DNA of 64,000 nucleotides from an uncultured Candidatus Thioglobus sp. (GTDB lineage: Bacteria > Pseudomonadota > Gammaproteobacteria > PS1 > Pseudothioglobaceae): the NCBI GenBank assembly GCA_905182815.1, contig CAJJCX010000001.1:186001-250000 (forward strand), given 5' to 3'. The first letter of the stretch is position 1; each line of letters opens with the position of its first letter. This document shows positions 40,716 to 48,930 of this stretch, in pieces. A model generated the notes under the pieces. That model was given only the letters and a program-made list of their open reading frames with translations, did not search any database and had not been told where the DNA came from. A program made the translations under genes and the position numbers.

Positions 40716-41639
40716 ATGATCAACTACATAGTTAAGCGAATTGGAATTGCTATTCCGACTCTGCTTGTTCTTATTGCGGTTAGTTTTTACTTAATGCATG
40801 CAGCTCCTGGTGGGCCATTTACATCGGAAAGACCACTACCACCCCAAGTACTTGCAAATATTGAGGCAAAATATGGCCTAGATCAGCCAATTTGGCGACA
40901 GATGTTTAGTTATCTATGGGGAGTTTTAACTGAATTTGATTTTGGACCCTCCTACAAATATCATGACAGAAGTGTAAACGAAATTATTGCACAAGGTTTT
41001 CCAATTACTTTGAAGTACGGTTTTTGGTCATTTATTGTTGCTGTTGGAGTTGGCATACCATTAGGCGCAATTGCTGCAATACGTAAAAACACTTGGATTG
41101 ATTACTTAGCAGTAGGTGTATCAATTGGCGCGCAAGTGCTCCCAAATTTTGTAATGGCGCCATTACTAATTATCGTCTTTACCTTATGGCTTGATTGGCT
41201 GCCTGGCGGCGGCTGGAATGGAGGATCGTGGCAGTACCTTATAATGCCAGTCATTGCGCTTTCAACGAGCTATATGGCATCTATTGCTCGAATAACTCGC
41301 TCATCCATGCTGGAGGTTCTAAATACGAATTACATTAGAACAGCAAAATCTAAAGGACTTCCAACAAAAATAATATTCTTTCGTCATGTATTAAAGCCCT
41401 CCCTTCTTCCAGTAATTTCATACCTTGGCCCGGCATTTGTTGGATTAATAACAGGATCTGTAATCATTGATATGTATTTTTCAACTGGTGGCATGGGCTA
41501 CTTTTTTGTTAATTCAGCCTTTAATAGAGACTACTCAGTAATGATGGGAATAACTATTGTAGTTGGCGGCCTTACAATTTTATTTAGCTTAATCGCAGAT
41601 CTTTTGTACGCCTGGGTTGATCCTAAGATTAGATACTAA
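40716..41639 (+). CDS. oppB: Oligopeptide ABC transporter permease OppB
   Basis: 307 residues from ATG 40716, which opens with the membrane-entry sequence MINYIVKRIGIAIPTLLVLIA typical of OppB; an earlier in-frame start at 40650 overlaps the terminator hairpin and is not used. Six membrane helices and the coupling loop (NTNYIRTAKSKGLPTKIIFF) that contacts OppD/F. Three bases separate it from oppC. Confidence 0.94.
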   Translation: MINYIVKRIGIAIPTLLVLIAVSFYLMHAAPGGPFTSERPLPPQVLANIEAKYGLDQPIWRQMFSYLWGVLTEFDFGPSYKYHDRSVNEIIAQGFPITLKYGFWSFIVAVGVGIPLGAIAAIRKNTWIDYLAVGVSIGAQVLPNFVMAPLLIIVFTLWLDWLPGGGWNGGSWQYLIMPVIALSTSYMASIARITRSSMLEVLNTNYIRTAKSKGLPTKIIFFRHVLKPSLLPVISYLGPAFVGLITGSVIIDMYFSTGGMGYFFVNSAFNRDYSVMMGITIVVGGLTILFSLIADLLYAWVDPKIRY

Positions 41640-41642
41640 AAA

Positions 41643-42569
41643 ATGATTGCAATAAATAAAAACAAGATAAAAGAGATGGCGGATAATCTTTCTGATTCTG
41701 GAACTGGCCGTTCATTATGGAAGGATGCACGAATAAGATTTATGCAAAACAAGGCTGCAACTGTTAGCCTGTTTATTCTTGCAGCGATAGTACTCTTTTC
41801 GTTTATTGGGCCATATTTTGCTGTTTGGAGTTATGAGAAGATTGACTGGAATGCAATGGGCTCTGCAGCCAGAGTTGGGATGCCATCAATTGAAAGTGGA
41901 CATTTTTTTGGGACCGATGATCTAGGTCGAGATTTGTACTCAAGAGTAATACAAGGAACACAAATCTCCCTAATGGTTGGCTTCTTAGGAGCAACAGTAG
42001 CCGTTTTTGTGGGCACCTTATATGGCGCTACTTCTGGTTATTTAGGAGGTAAGACTGATCAAATAATGATGCGTATTGTTGACATATTGATGTCAATTCC
42101 GTACATGTTTGTTTTAATACTTTTGCTGGTTGTATTTGGCCGCTCAATTGGAATGCTTTTTATAGGAATTGGCCTACTATCTTGGTTAGATATGAGCCGG
42201 ATTGTTAGGGGACAAACCCTTAATCTTAAAAATAAAGAATTTATTGAAGCTGCAAGGGTAACTGGGGTTAGTGACTTTAAAATTATAACGCGTCATATTG
42301 TTCCTAACCTTCTAGGTATTGTTGCGGTATATGCGACTCTTTTAGTGCCTGGAATAATATTAGCAGAAAGTTTTATATCCTTTTTGGGTCTTGGAGTGCA
42401 GGAGCCATCAACAAGTTGGGGTGCTTTAATTAAAGAAGGTGCTGGAACAATTCGCTACGATACTGAATGGCAACTTCTATTTCCGTTGGCATTTTTTGTT
42501 GTCAGCTTATTCTGCTTTTATTTTATTGGTGATGGCTTGCGTGATGCGCTTGACCCAAAGGATCGATAA
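41643..42569 (+). CDS. oppC: Oligopeptide ABC transporter permease OppC
   Basis: 308 residues. N-terminal cytoplasmic tail, first helix (VSLFILAAIVLFSFIGPYF), the family sequence HFFGTDDLGRDLYSRVIQGT, five further helices and the coupling loop EFIEAARVTGVSDFKIITRH. It pairs with OppB to form the channel. Six bases before oppD. Confidence 0.94.
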   Translation: MIAINKNKIKEMADNLSDSGTGRSLWKDARIRFMQNKAATVSLFILAAIVLFSFIGPYFAVWSYEKIDWNAMGSAARVGMPSIESGHFFGTDDLGRDLYSRVIQGTQISLMVGFLGATVAVFVGTLYGATSGYLGGKTDQIMMRIVDILMSIPYMFVLILLLVVFGRSIGMLFIGIGLLSWLDMSRIVRGQTLNLKNKEFIEAARVTGVSDFKIITRHIVPNLLGIVAVYATLLVPGIILAESFISFLGLGVQEPSTSWGALIKEGAGTIRYDTEWQLLFPLAFFVVSLFCFYFIGDGLRDALDPKDR

Positions 42570-42575
42570 ACTACT

Positions 42576-43544
42576 ATGAGCTTTTTAGAAGTAAACAATT
42601 TAAAAGTAGAGTTTGATACTGCGGATGGCGTAGTAAGTGCAGTTAACAATGTTAGCTTTTCACTTGATGAGGGAAAAATTTTAGCGATAGTTGGTGAATC
42701 TGGAAGTGGAAAAAGCCAAACTGTTTTTGCTATGAACGGCCTCCTTGATCACAATGGCAGGGCAAGTGGTAGCGTTAAATTTGAAGGCAAAGAGATTCTT
42801 AACCTTCCTAGCAGAGAGCTCAACCTTATTCGGGCTCAAAAAATTGCAATGATTTTTCAAGATCCAATGACCAGTCTTAATCCCTATGTAAGAGTTTCAG
42901 AGCAAATGGCTGAAGTACTTGTCCACCATCAAGGGGTCTCAAAGTCGGATGCTATTCAGCAATCAATCAATATGCTCGATGCTGTTAAAATTCCAGACGC
43001 TAAAAATCGCATAAGGATGTATCCACATGAGTTTTCAGGGGGAATGCGCCAGCGCGTAATGATTGCAATGTCTCTACTTTGTCATCCTAAGCTTCTAATC
43101 GCTGATGAACCAACGACTGCTTTAGATGTTACTGTGCAGGCTCAAATTATGCAATTGCTAGCTGATATTCAAAAAGAATTTGGCATGTCAATTATTTTAA
43201 TTACTCATGATCTTGGAGTTGTAGCTGGAAATAGTGATGAGATGCTTGTTATGTACGGAGGAGAAGTAATGGAGATAGGTAAAACAGAGCATCTCTACTC
43301 TAATGCTACGCACCCTTACACTCAAGGCTTGATGAGCGCGGTGCCAAGGCTTGATGACTCAGCAGATAGATTAGTGACAATTCCTGGAAACCCTCCAAAC
43401 ATGATGCTAACGCCAGTTGGCTGTCCATTTTCACCGCGCTGTAAATTTGCAAATACTACATGCTCCTCGCAAACTCCTATCCTAACTAAAGTTAATAATG
43501 ATCACTATAGAGCTTGTCACGTTGCCATAGAGGACACATTATGA
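42576..43544 (+). CDS. oppD: Oligopeptide ABC transporter ATP-binding protein OppD
   Basis: 322 residues. Walker A GESGSGKSQT, Q-loop IFQDPMTSLNPY, signature FSGGMRQRVMIAMSL, Walker B LLIADEPTTALDVT and switch ITHDLG. The C-terminal oligopeptide/dipeptide domain has the cysteine-rich sequence VGCPFSPRCKFAN, which in this family binds an iron-sulphur cluster. Ends in an ATGA overlap with oppF. Confidence 0.95.
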   Translation: MSFLEVNNLKVEFDTADGVVSAVNNVSFSLDEGKILAIVGESGSGKSQTVFAMNGLLDHNGRASGSVKFEGKEILNLPSRELNLIRAQKIAMIFQDPMTSLNPYVRVSEQMAEVLVHHQGVSKSDAIQQSINMLDAVKIPDAKNRIRMYPHEFSGGMRQRVMIAMSLLCHPKLLIADEPTTALDVTVQAQIMQLLADIQKEFGMSIILITHDLGVVAGNSDEMLVMYGGEVMEIGKTEHLYSNATHPYTQGLMSAVPRLDDSADRLVTIPGNPPNMMLTPVGCPFSPRCKFANTTCSSQTPILTKVNNDHYRACHVAIEDTL

Positions 43545-44527
43545 GTGAGCATAAAATTCTCCAGGTTCAGAATTTAAAAGTAAATTTTGATGTTTCCTCA
43601 GAAGGGGATATGCCATGGACTAAGGCCAAGAAATTACAGGCAGTAAATAACGTTTCGTTTGATTTAAATTCAGGTGAAACCCTTGGCATAGTAGGGGAGT
43701 CAGGTTGTGGAAAGTCTACTTTGGCGAGAGCAATTGTTAAAATGGTGCCCGCTGATTCAGGAAAAGTAATTTGGTTTGGGAATGACTTGTTAACTCTAAA
43801 CAAGTCTGAAATGAGGCAGCACCGTAAACAAATTCAAATGATTTTTCAAGACCCTCTTGCAAGTCTAAATCCTAGAATGAATATTGGTGAAATTATTGCA
43901 GAGCCATTAAGAACACATTACCCTAAAACTCCAGAGTCCGATGTAAAAGAGAGAGTTAAAGACGTAATGAATAAAGTTGGTTTATTGGATAATTTAGTGA
44001 ATCGTTACCCTCATGAGTTTTCGGGCGGACAGTGTCAGCGAATTGGTATTGCAAGAGCTTTAATTTTAAAACCAAAGCTTATTATCTGTGATGAGCCAGT
44101 ATCTGCACTTGACGTCTCAATTCAGGCTCAAGTCGTTAATCTCTTGATGGATTTACAAGAAGAAATGGATTTAACTTTAATATTTATTGCCCATGATTTA
44201 AGTATTGTTAAGCACATTAGTACTAAGATTATGGTTCTTTATTTGGGCAATATGGTTGAACTTGCAAATAGTAATGATATTTATACTAAGCCAAGACATC
44301 CCTATACCCAGGCTCTTATTTCTGCAGTTCCTATTCCTGATCCTAGTATTGAAAAAAGTAAAAAACTAATATTAATAGAAGGTGATTTACCATCGCCAGT
44401 TGACCCTCCTTCAGGTTGTGTTTTTAGAACAAGGTGTCAAAAAGCTCAAGATATTTGTGCAATAGAAAAGCCTGAATTTAAAGAGGTCTCAAACAATCAT
44501 GAGGTTGCTTGTCATTTTCATGATTAA
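43541..44527 (+). CDS. oppF: Oligopeptide ABC transporter ATP-binding protein OppF
   Basis: 328 residues from ATG 43541 (ATGA overlap with oppD); a longer frame from 43514 lies inside oppD. Walker A GESGCGKST, IFQDPLASLNPR, FSGGQCQRIGIARAL, LIICDEPVSALDVS and AHDLSIV. The C-terminal cysteine-containing tail SGCVFRTRCQKAQ matches OppF. Partner of OppD in powering peptide import. Confidence 0.95.
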   Translation: MSEHKILQVQNLKVNFDVSSEGDMPWTKAKKLQAVNNVSFDLNSGETLGIVGESGCGKSTLARAIVKMVPADSGKVIWFGNDLLTLNKSEMRQHRKQIQMIFQDPLASLNPRMNIGEIIAEPLRTHYPKTPESDVKERVKDVMNKVGLLDNLVNRYPHEFSGGQCQRIGIARALILKPKLIICDEPVSALDVSIQAQVVNLLMDLQEEMDLTLIFIAHDLSIVKHISTKIMVLYLGNMVELANSNDIYTKPRHPYTQALISAVPIPDPSIEKSKKLILIEGDLPSPVDPPSGCVFRTRCQKAQDICAIEKPEFKEVSNNHEVACHFHD

Positions 44528-44657
44528 GTTTCTTAAAAAACGAATTAAAAATAAGTGGATGCTTATTATTTTGCCTTTTCTATTTTTTCTAATAAAGGGC
44601 TTAATATGGCTTGCCATATTTTATGGGTTGTGGGACGTTATTAAATCGGCCTTCTAA
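44520..44657 (+). CDS. Small single-helix membrane protein after oppF, unknown
   Basis: 45 residues from ATG 44520, overlapping the end of oppF by eight bases. A basic N-terminus (KFLKKRIKNKW) is followed by one or two hydrophobic stretches (MLIILPFLFFLIKGLIWLAI). It could be the last gene of the opp operon. I do not recognise a named family, and the small size leaves doubt. Confidence 0.5.
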   Translation: MIKFLKKRIKNKWMLIILPFLFFLIKGLIWLAIFYGLWDVIKSAF

Positions 44658-44677
44658 ATTTTGATACCTTGGAAGAT

Positions 44678-45247
44678 TTACTTAACTTTAACGTGAGATA
44701 AGATTTCTTTCATATCTTTCTTATTTTCAAAGATTTCTTGTTCTGAAAGTCCATCCATCTCATGAGGAAAAACTAGCCAATCATCAGTCTCATGAATATA
44801 GTAATCTGGCACAGTATCTATTATGTTTCTTAAAGGCTTATACCAAGGCATAGCCATGCGAATATCATGCGGTATATTTTTTCTAGATTTTTCATTCAGA
44901 GTATCTAAGATCGCTTTAATACTTCTGCCCGAGTCAAAGACATCATCAACAATAAGAAGCTTGTCTTCAGCATTCATATGACTGATTAGATAGTCGATAC
45001 CATGAACCCTAACCTCTTTTGATTGTTTATTAATGCCGTAGTATGATGAAGTTCGAATCGCAATATGATCAGACTCATTACCCAAATACCCAAGAATCTC
45101 TTGAATGGCTATACCAACTGGCGTTCCACCTCGCCAAACTCCAACAATAAAGTCAGGTTTGAAACCACTATTGTGTATTTGAACTCCCAATCTAAAAGAG
45201 TCAAGTAGCAACTCGTCAGCTGTGATGTATTTTTTTGATAGAGACAT
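44678..45247 (-). CDS. Hypoxanthine/xanthine-type phosphoribosyltransferase
   Basis: 189 residues of the type I phosphoribosyltransferase fold. The PRPP-binding sequence is LLIVDDVFDSGRSI, and an early VGVWRGGTPVGI provides the PPi loop. Context (adenosine deaminase, purine nucleoside phosphorylase) points to salvage of hypoxanthine or guanine to the nucleotide. It is last in the long minus-strand nucleoside run, separated from add by 118 bases, so it may also have its own promoter. Exact base preference cannot be read from sequence. Confidence 0.8.
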   Translation of the reverse strand: MSLSKKYITADELLLDSFRLGVQIHNSGFKPDFIVGVWRGGTPVGIAIQEILGYLGNESDHIAIRTSSYYGINKQSKEVRVHGIDYLISHMNAEDKLLIVDDVFDSGRSIKAILDTLNEKSRKNIPHDIRMAMPWYKPLRNIIDTVPDYYIHETDDWLVFPHEMDGLSEQEIFENKKDMKEILSHVKVK

Positions 45248-45365
45248 TTTTATTATTAGTTGTTATTTAAATAATGTGACTTGAATGAATTATAAAGCAT
45301 CTTTCTTATTTGAAATTTTATAGAGGTTTCGTCATTTATATTTATAGAATTCTATTTTTTCTTAA
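45248..45365. other. Short spacer between add and the phosphoribosyltransferase gene
   Basis: This AT-rich 118-base gap contains a perfect 12-bp palindrome, ATAGAATTCTAT at 45344-45355. It has no loop and is unlikely to be a terminator stem; it may be an operator or chance. Nothing else is recognised. Confidence 0.3.
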
Positions 45366-46358
45366 TTAAGACTGTGAAATTTTACTAAGGAGGTGTAATT
45401 TTGTCTCAGGGTCTGCAAAAGAAGACTTAATAGCCATTGTTGAGATAGATTTAAGGTGCTTAATTTCAAAGCCAAGTTGATCAGCACATCCTTGATATTC
45501 TTGACCAACACTAGTATGAAAAAATGGTGGATCATCTGAATTAAGGCTCACACTTATCCCTTTAGACATAATGAGTTTGATTGGATGACTCTCCCAACTA
45601 GGGTATATCGAAAGAGCTAGATTACTTCCAGGACAAATCTCTAAGGCTATATTACGATTTTTTAGTTCATCTAGTAGATGCTCATCTTCCACGCTTCTAA
45701 CTCCATGACCAATTCTACTAACGGGTAAATAATTTATGGCATCCCAAACACTTTCTGGGCCGCATATTTCTCCTGCATGAACTGTGCAAGGATAGTTAGC
45801 TTTAGCTGCAATATTAAAAGCAGGGGCAAAATCAATTAACTTGAATGCATTTTCATCACCGCCCATACCAAACCCAACAACATAAGGATGGGGGTTATCA
45901 ACCATTTTTTGTGCAACATCAACCCCTTTTTGAGGCCCTAAATGCCGTACGCAAGTTACAATAATTCGCCCAATAATACCGAAATCTAACTGCGCATCAT
46001 CTATTCCTTTTGCGCACCCTCTAATCAAGTCATTATAGCTAATACCGCAATCGCTAGCGTGATCAGGGGATATAAAGGTCTCAGCATATATTACATTTTG
46101 TGATGAGCAGTCTTTAAGATATTCATACATAATATCTCTGTAATCTTTAGCATTTTTAAGGCATGAACTTACTGAGTCATAAGCGTTAAGAAAGCTTGGA
46201 AAGTCAGTCCAGGCATAACCGCCATCTTCATCAAAAATATCTTCATCAAAATCAACGTTATTACGTTTGGCAATTTCATGAAATAATTTAGGATTAATAG
46301 TTCCTTCTAAGTGGCTATGAAGCTCAACTTTGGGAAGCTTTTGAATTTGATCTTGCAT
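45366..46358 (-). CDS. add: Adenosine deaminase family enzyme
   Basis: 330 residues, TIM-barrel metal enzyme converting adenosine (or adenine) to inosine (hypoxanthine) plus ammonia. Zinc and catalytic residues are visible in PKVELHSHLEGT, CTVHAGEICGPESVWDA, RIGHGVRS and SLNSDDPPFF. Adenine deaminases of the same family share these motifs, so adenosine is preferred because of the neighbouring punA. Five bases downstream of deoB. Confidence 0.9.
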   Translation of the reverse strand: MQDQIQKLPKVELHSHLEGTINPKLFHEIAKRNNVDFDEDIFDEDGGYAWTDFPSFLNAYDSVSSCLKNAKDYRDIMYEYLKDCSSQNVIYAETFISPDHASDCGISYNDLIRGCAKGIDDAQLDFGIIGRIIVTCVRHLGPQKGVDVAQKMVDNPHPYVVGFGMGGDENAFKLIDFAPAFNIAAKANYPCTVHAGEICGPESVWDAINYLPVSRIGHGVRSVEDEHLLDELKNRNIALEICPGSNLALSIYPSWESHPIKLIMSKGISVSLNSDDPPFFHTSVGQEYQGCADQLGFEIKHLKSISTMAIKSSFADPETKLHLLSKISQS

Positions 46359-46363
46359 AATAA

Positions 46364-47578
46364 TTAACTTAAGTTACAAGCTTTACCATGAAGTAAAGGC
46401 TCTATTTCAAGGTGCTGAGCAATAGTTTGTCCCATATCGCAGAAGCTTTCTCGCTCCCCTAAGTTATTGTTCTTTATTGATTTTCCATAAAAAACAACTG
46501 GAACATGTTCACGGGTGTGATCATTACCAGGCCATGTAGGGTCGCAGCCATGATCTGCTGTTATTAGCACTAGATCGTTGCTGGTTAGTTGCGCCTCAAT
46601 TTCAGGTATTCGGGCATCAAATTGCTCGAGTGCTAGAGCGTAACCTGCAACGTCACGTCGATGACCAAATTTGGTATCAAAATCAACTAGATTTACAAAG
46701 ATTAGTCCTTCATTAACTTTTTTCATTTCAGATAATAATTGATCAACCAAGCCCATGTTATTAGCTGCCTTAACGGTATAGCTGACTCCTTGATTAGAAA
46801 AAATATCTCCAATTTTCCCAACTGAAATAACATCTCCACCACCATCTTGAATGTTGTCTAACAGCGTTGGGCCATTGGGCGGCGTAGTAAGGTCTTTTCG
46901 ATTAGCAGTTCGCTCAAAGCCATCTTTAGAGTTCCCAGTAAATGGCCTTGCGATTACTCTTGTAATTTCTAGTGGATCAACCAAGCGTTTTGCGATGGTG
47001 CATAATTCATAGAGCCTATCTAATCCAAAATGCTCTTCATGGGCAGCAATTTGAAATACTGAGTCAGCCGAGGTATAACAAATAGGAAATCCACTATCTA
47101 TATGCTCTTGACCAAACTCTTCAATTACTTGAGTGCCTGATGCATGTTTGTTTGCAAGTGTCCCACCTATTTTTCCTTCCTCTATAAGGCTAAGAAGGAG
47201 TGATTCAGGAAAGCAGTTTTCAGTTTTTGGAAATGTTCCCCATTCAAAAGGAACTGGCAGACCACAAATCTCCCAGTGACCACTCGGGGTGTCCTTGCCT
47301 GCGCTAACTTCTTTCGCATAACCAAAAGCGCCCTGAGGCTCAACTCGAGAAATTGGTAAGGGCTTTTTACGGCTTGCAATTGCAGCCTCCCCTAAACCCC
47401 ATCGAATCAAGTTAGGAATAACTAGGGGGCCATTTCGCTCAGAATTATTAGCACTATTAGAATCACAAGACTCAATAATATGACCTAAAGTATCTGCCCC
47501 TGTATCACCGTAAAGATGCGAGTCCTTAGTTGAACCTAAACCTAAAGAATCTAAAACTAAAATAATTGATCTTTTCAT
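46364..47578 (-). CDS. deoB: Phosphopentomutase
   Basis: 404 residues. It converts ribose-1-phosphate or deoxyribose-1-phosphate to the 5-phosphate. The alkaline-phosphatase-like core carries metal ligands in ILVLDSLGLGSTKDSH, the catalytic threonine region GADTLGHI and the C-terminal ITADHGCDPTWPGNDHTREHVP. Joins the phosphorylases (punA, deoA) to the aldolase deoC. Eleven bases from deoA. Confidence 0.95.
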   Translation of the reverse strand: MKRSIILVLDSLGLGSTKDSHLYGDTGADTLGHIIESCDSNSANNSERNGPLVIPNLIRWGLGEAAIASRKKPLPISRVEPQGAFGYAKEVSAGKDTPSGHWEICGLPVPFEWGTFPKTENCFPESLLLSLIEEGKIGGTLANKHASGTQVIEEFGQEHIDSGFPICYTSADSVFQIAAHEEHFGLDRLYELCTIAKRLVDPLEITRVIARPFTGNSKDGFERTANRKDLTTPPNGPTLLDNIQDGGGDVISVGKIGDIFSNQGVSYTVKAANNMGLVDQLLSEMKKVNEGLIFVNLVDFDTKFGHRRDVAGYALALEQFDARIPEIEAQLTSNDLVLITADHGCDPTWPGNDHTREHVPVVFYGKSIKNNNLGERESFCDMGQTIAQHLEIEPLLHGKACNLS

Positions 47579-47589
47579 CTATAAACCTT

Positions 47590-48927
47590 CTAATTTGAGC
47601 CTAGTATTTCATGGATTAGGGTTGGCGGCTCTATATGTTTAGCTCCTAATGAAATAAATCCAGGAATAGTTTCTTGGAGATAGTTCAATTGTTCTTTATC
47701 TCGCGTATGTGCAATTGCAAGTGGCTCACCTTTATCAATCCATTGACCGATTTCAACAATATCACTTAATCCAACGCCATGATCTATTGGGTCGCTAGAT
47801 TTAGTTCTGCCAGCTTTCAAATGTATCATACTAAGACCAATAGCGCGCGCATCCATTTCCAAAACATATCCAGAAGAGTTTGCTGCTATAGGCCTAATAA
47901 TGGGCATAGGGACTAAGTGTTTGTGAGACTTTTCTAGTAAATCACTTGGCCCACCAAGAGCAGAAATCATTTGTTCAAATATTGCAGCTGCCTTGCCAGA
48001 CGTTAGTGCATCTTGAGATTTCACTCGAGCAGTCTCAAGGTCACTTTCAATACCACTTAGCTGCAACATATGAGCTGCTAATTCAATGGTAAGCTCAAGT
48101 AGTCTAAGGTTAGCATTTTCAGGTTTGATTAAAAAATTTATACACTCTTTGACTTCTATAGCATTACCTACGCTATGACCAAGAACCTGACTCATATCTG
48201 TGATCAAGCAGCTAGTTGGCACGCCAGATTTACTCGATACATTGGCAATACTTTGGGCTAATTCTTGCGCCATTGAATAGTTTGCAGCAAATGCACCATT
48301 ACCAGTTTTAATGTCCATTACAAGGGCATCAAGTCCAGAGGCTAGTTTTTTTGATAGAATTGACGCGGTAATAAGGTCAATTGACTCAACTGTTGCGGTG
48401 ACGTCTCTAGTGGCATAAAAACGCTGGTCTGCTGGAGCAAGTTTGGCAGTTTGCCCAATAATAGCGCAGCCAACTTCCTTAACAAGCATTCTAAATTTTG
48501 TATTATCAGGAGTTCCATTATATCCTGGAATGCTTTCAAGCTTATCTAGTGTGCCACCCGTATGTCCCAAGCCGCGACCAGAAATCATTGGCACATAGCC
48601 TCCACAAGCAGCAACTATTGGAGCCAACATTAAACTTATCTTGTCTCCTACGCCGCCAGTTGAATGCTTATCTACTACTGGACCATCTAAGTTAAGGTCT
48701 TGCCACTGAAGCGTATCTCCTGAGTGCATCATGTGCTGAGTTAAACTAACGCGCTCATCCATAGTCATGCCGCATTTAAAAACTGCCATTGCAAATGCGC
48801 CTAACTGAGCATCCGTCAAACTGCCATCAGTAATTCCTTGAACTAAAAAACCAATTTCAGGGTCATTCAGTATAAGGCCATCACGTTTTTTTCTAATTAG
48901 TTCTTGAGGAAGGAATAATGCGCTCAT
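47590..48927 (-). CDS. deoA: Thymidine phosphorylase
   Basis: 445 residues. It cleaves thymidine or deoxyuridine with phosphate, giving the base and deoxyribose-1-phosphate. Family landmarks: VDKHSTGGVGDKISL (phosphate loop), ISGRGLGHTGGTLDKLESI, MDIKTGNGAF and the C-terminal GRTKSSDPIDHGVGL. Only three bases separate it from the aldehyde dehydrogenase gene upstream. Confidence 0.96.
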   Translation of the reverse strand: MSALFLPQELIRKKRDGLILNDPEIGFLVQGITDGSLTDAQLGAFAMAVFKCGMTMDERVSLTQHMMHSGDTLQWQDLNLDGPVVDKHSTGGVGDKISLMLAPIVAACGGYVPMISGRGLGHTGGTLDKLESIPGYNGTPDNTKFRMLVKEVGCAIIGQTAKLAPADQRFYATRDVTATVESIDLITASILSKKLASGLDALVMDIKTGNGAFAANYSMAQELAQSIANVSSKSGVPTSCLITDMSQVLGHSVGNAIEVKECINFLIKPENANLRLLELTIELAAHMLQLSGIESDLETARVKSQDALTSGKAAAIFEQMISALGGPSDLLEKSHKHLVPMPIIRPIAANSSGYVLEMDARAIGLSMIHLKAGRTKSSDPIDHGVGLSDIVEIGQWIDKGEPLAIAHTRDKEQLNYLQETIPGFISLGAKHIEPPTLIHEILGSN

Positions 48928-48930
48928 AAA

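Noticed and set aside
45344-45355. Perfect 12-bp palindrome ATAGAATTCTAT as a terminator
   Set aside because: There is no loop for a hairpin and no G/C-rich stem; at most a weak operator candidate.
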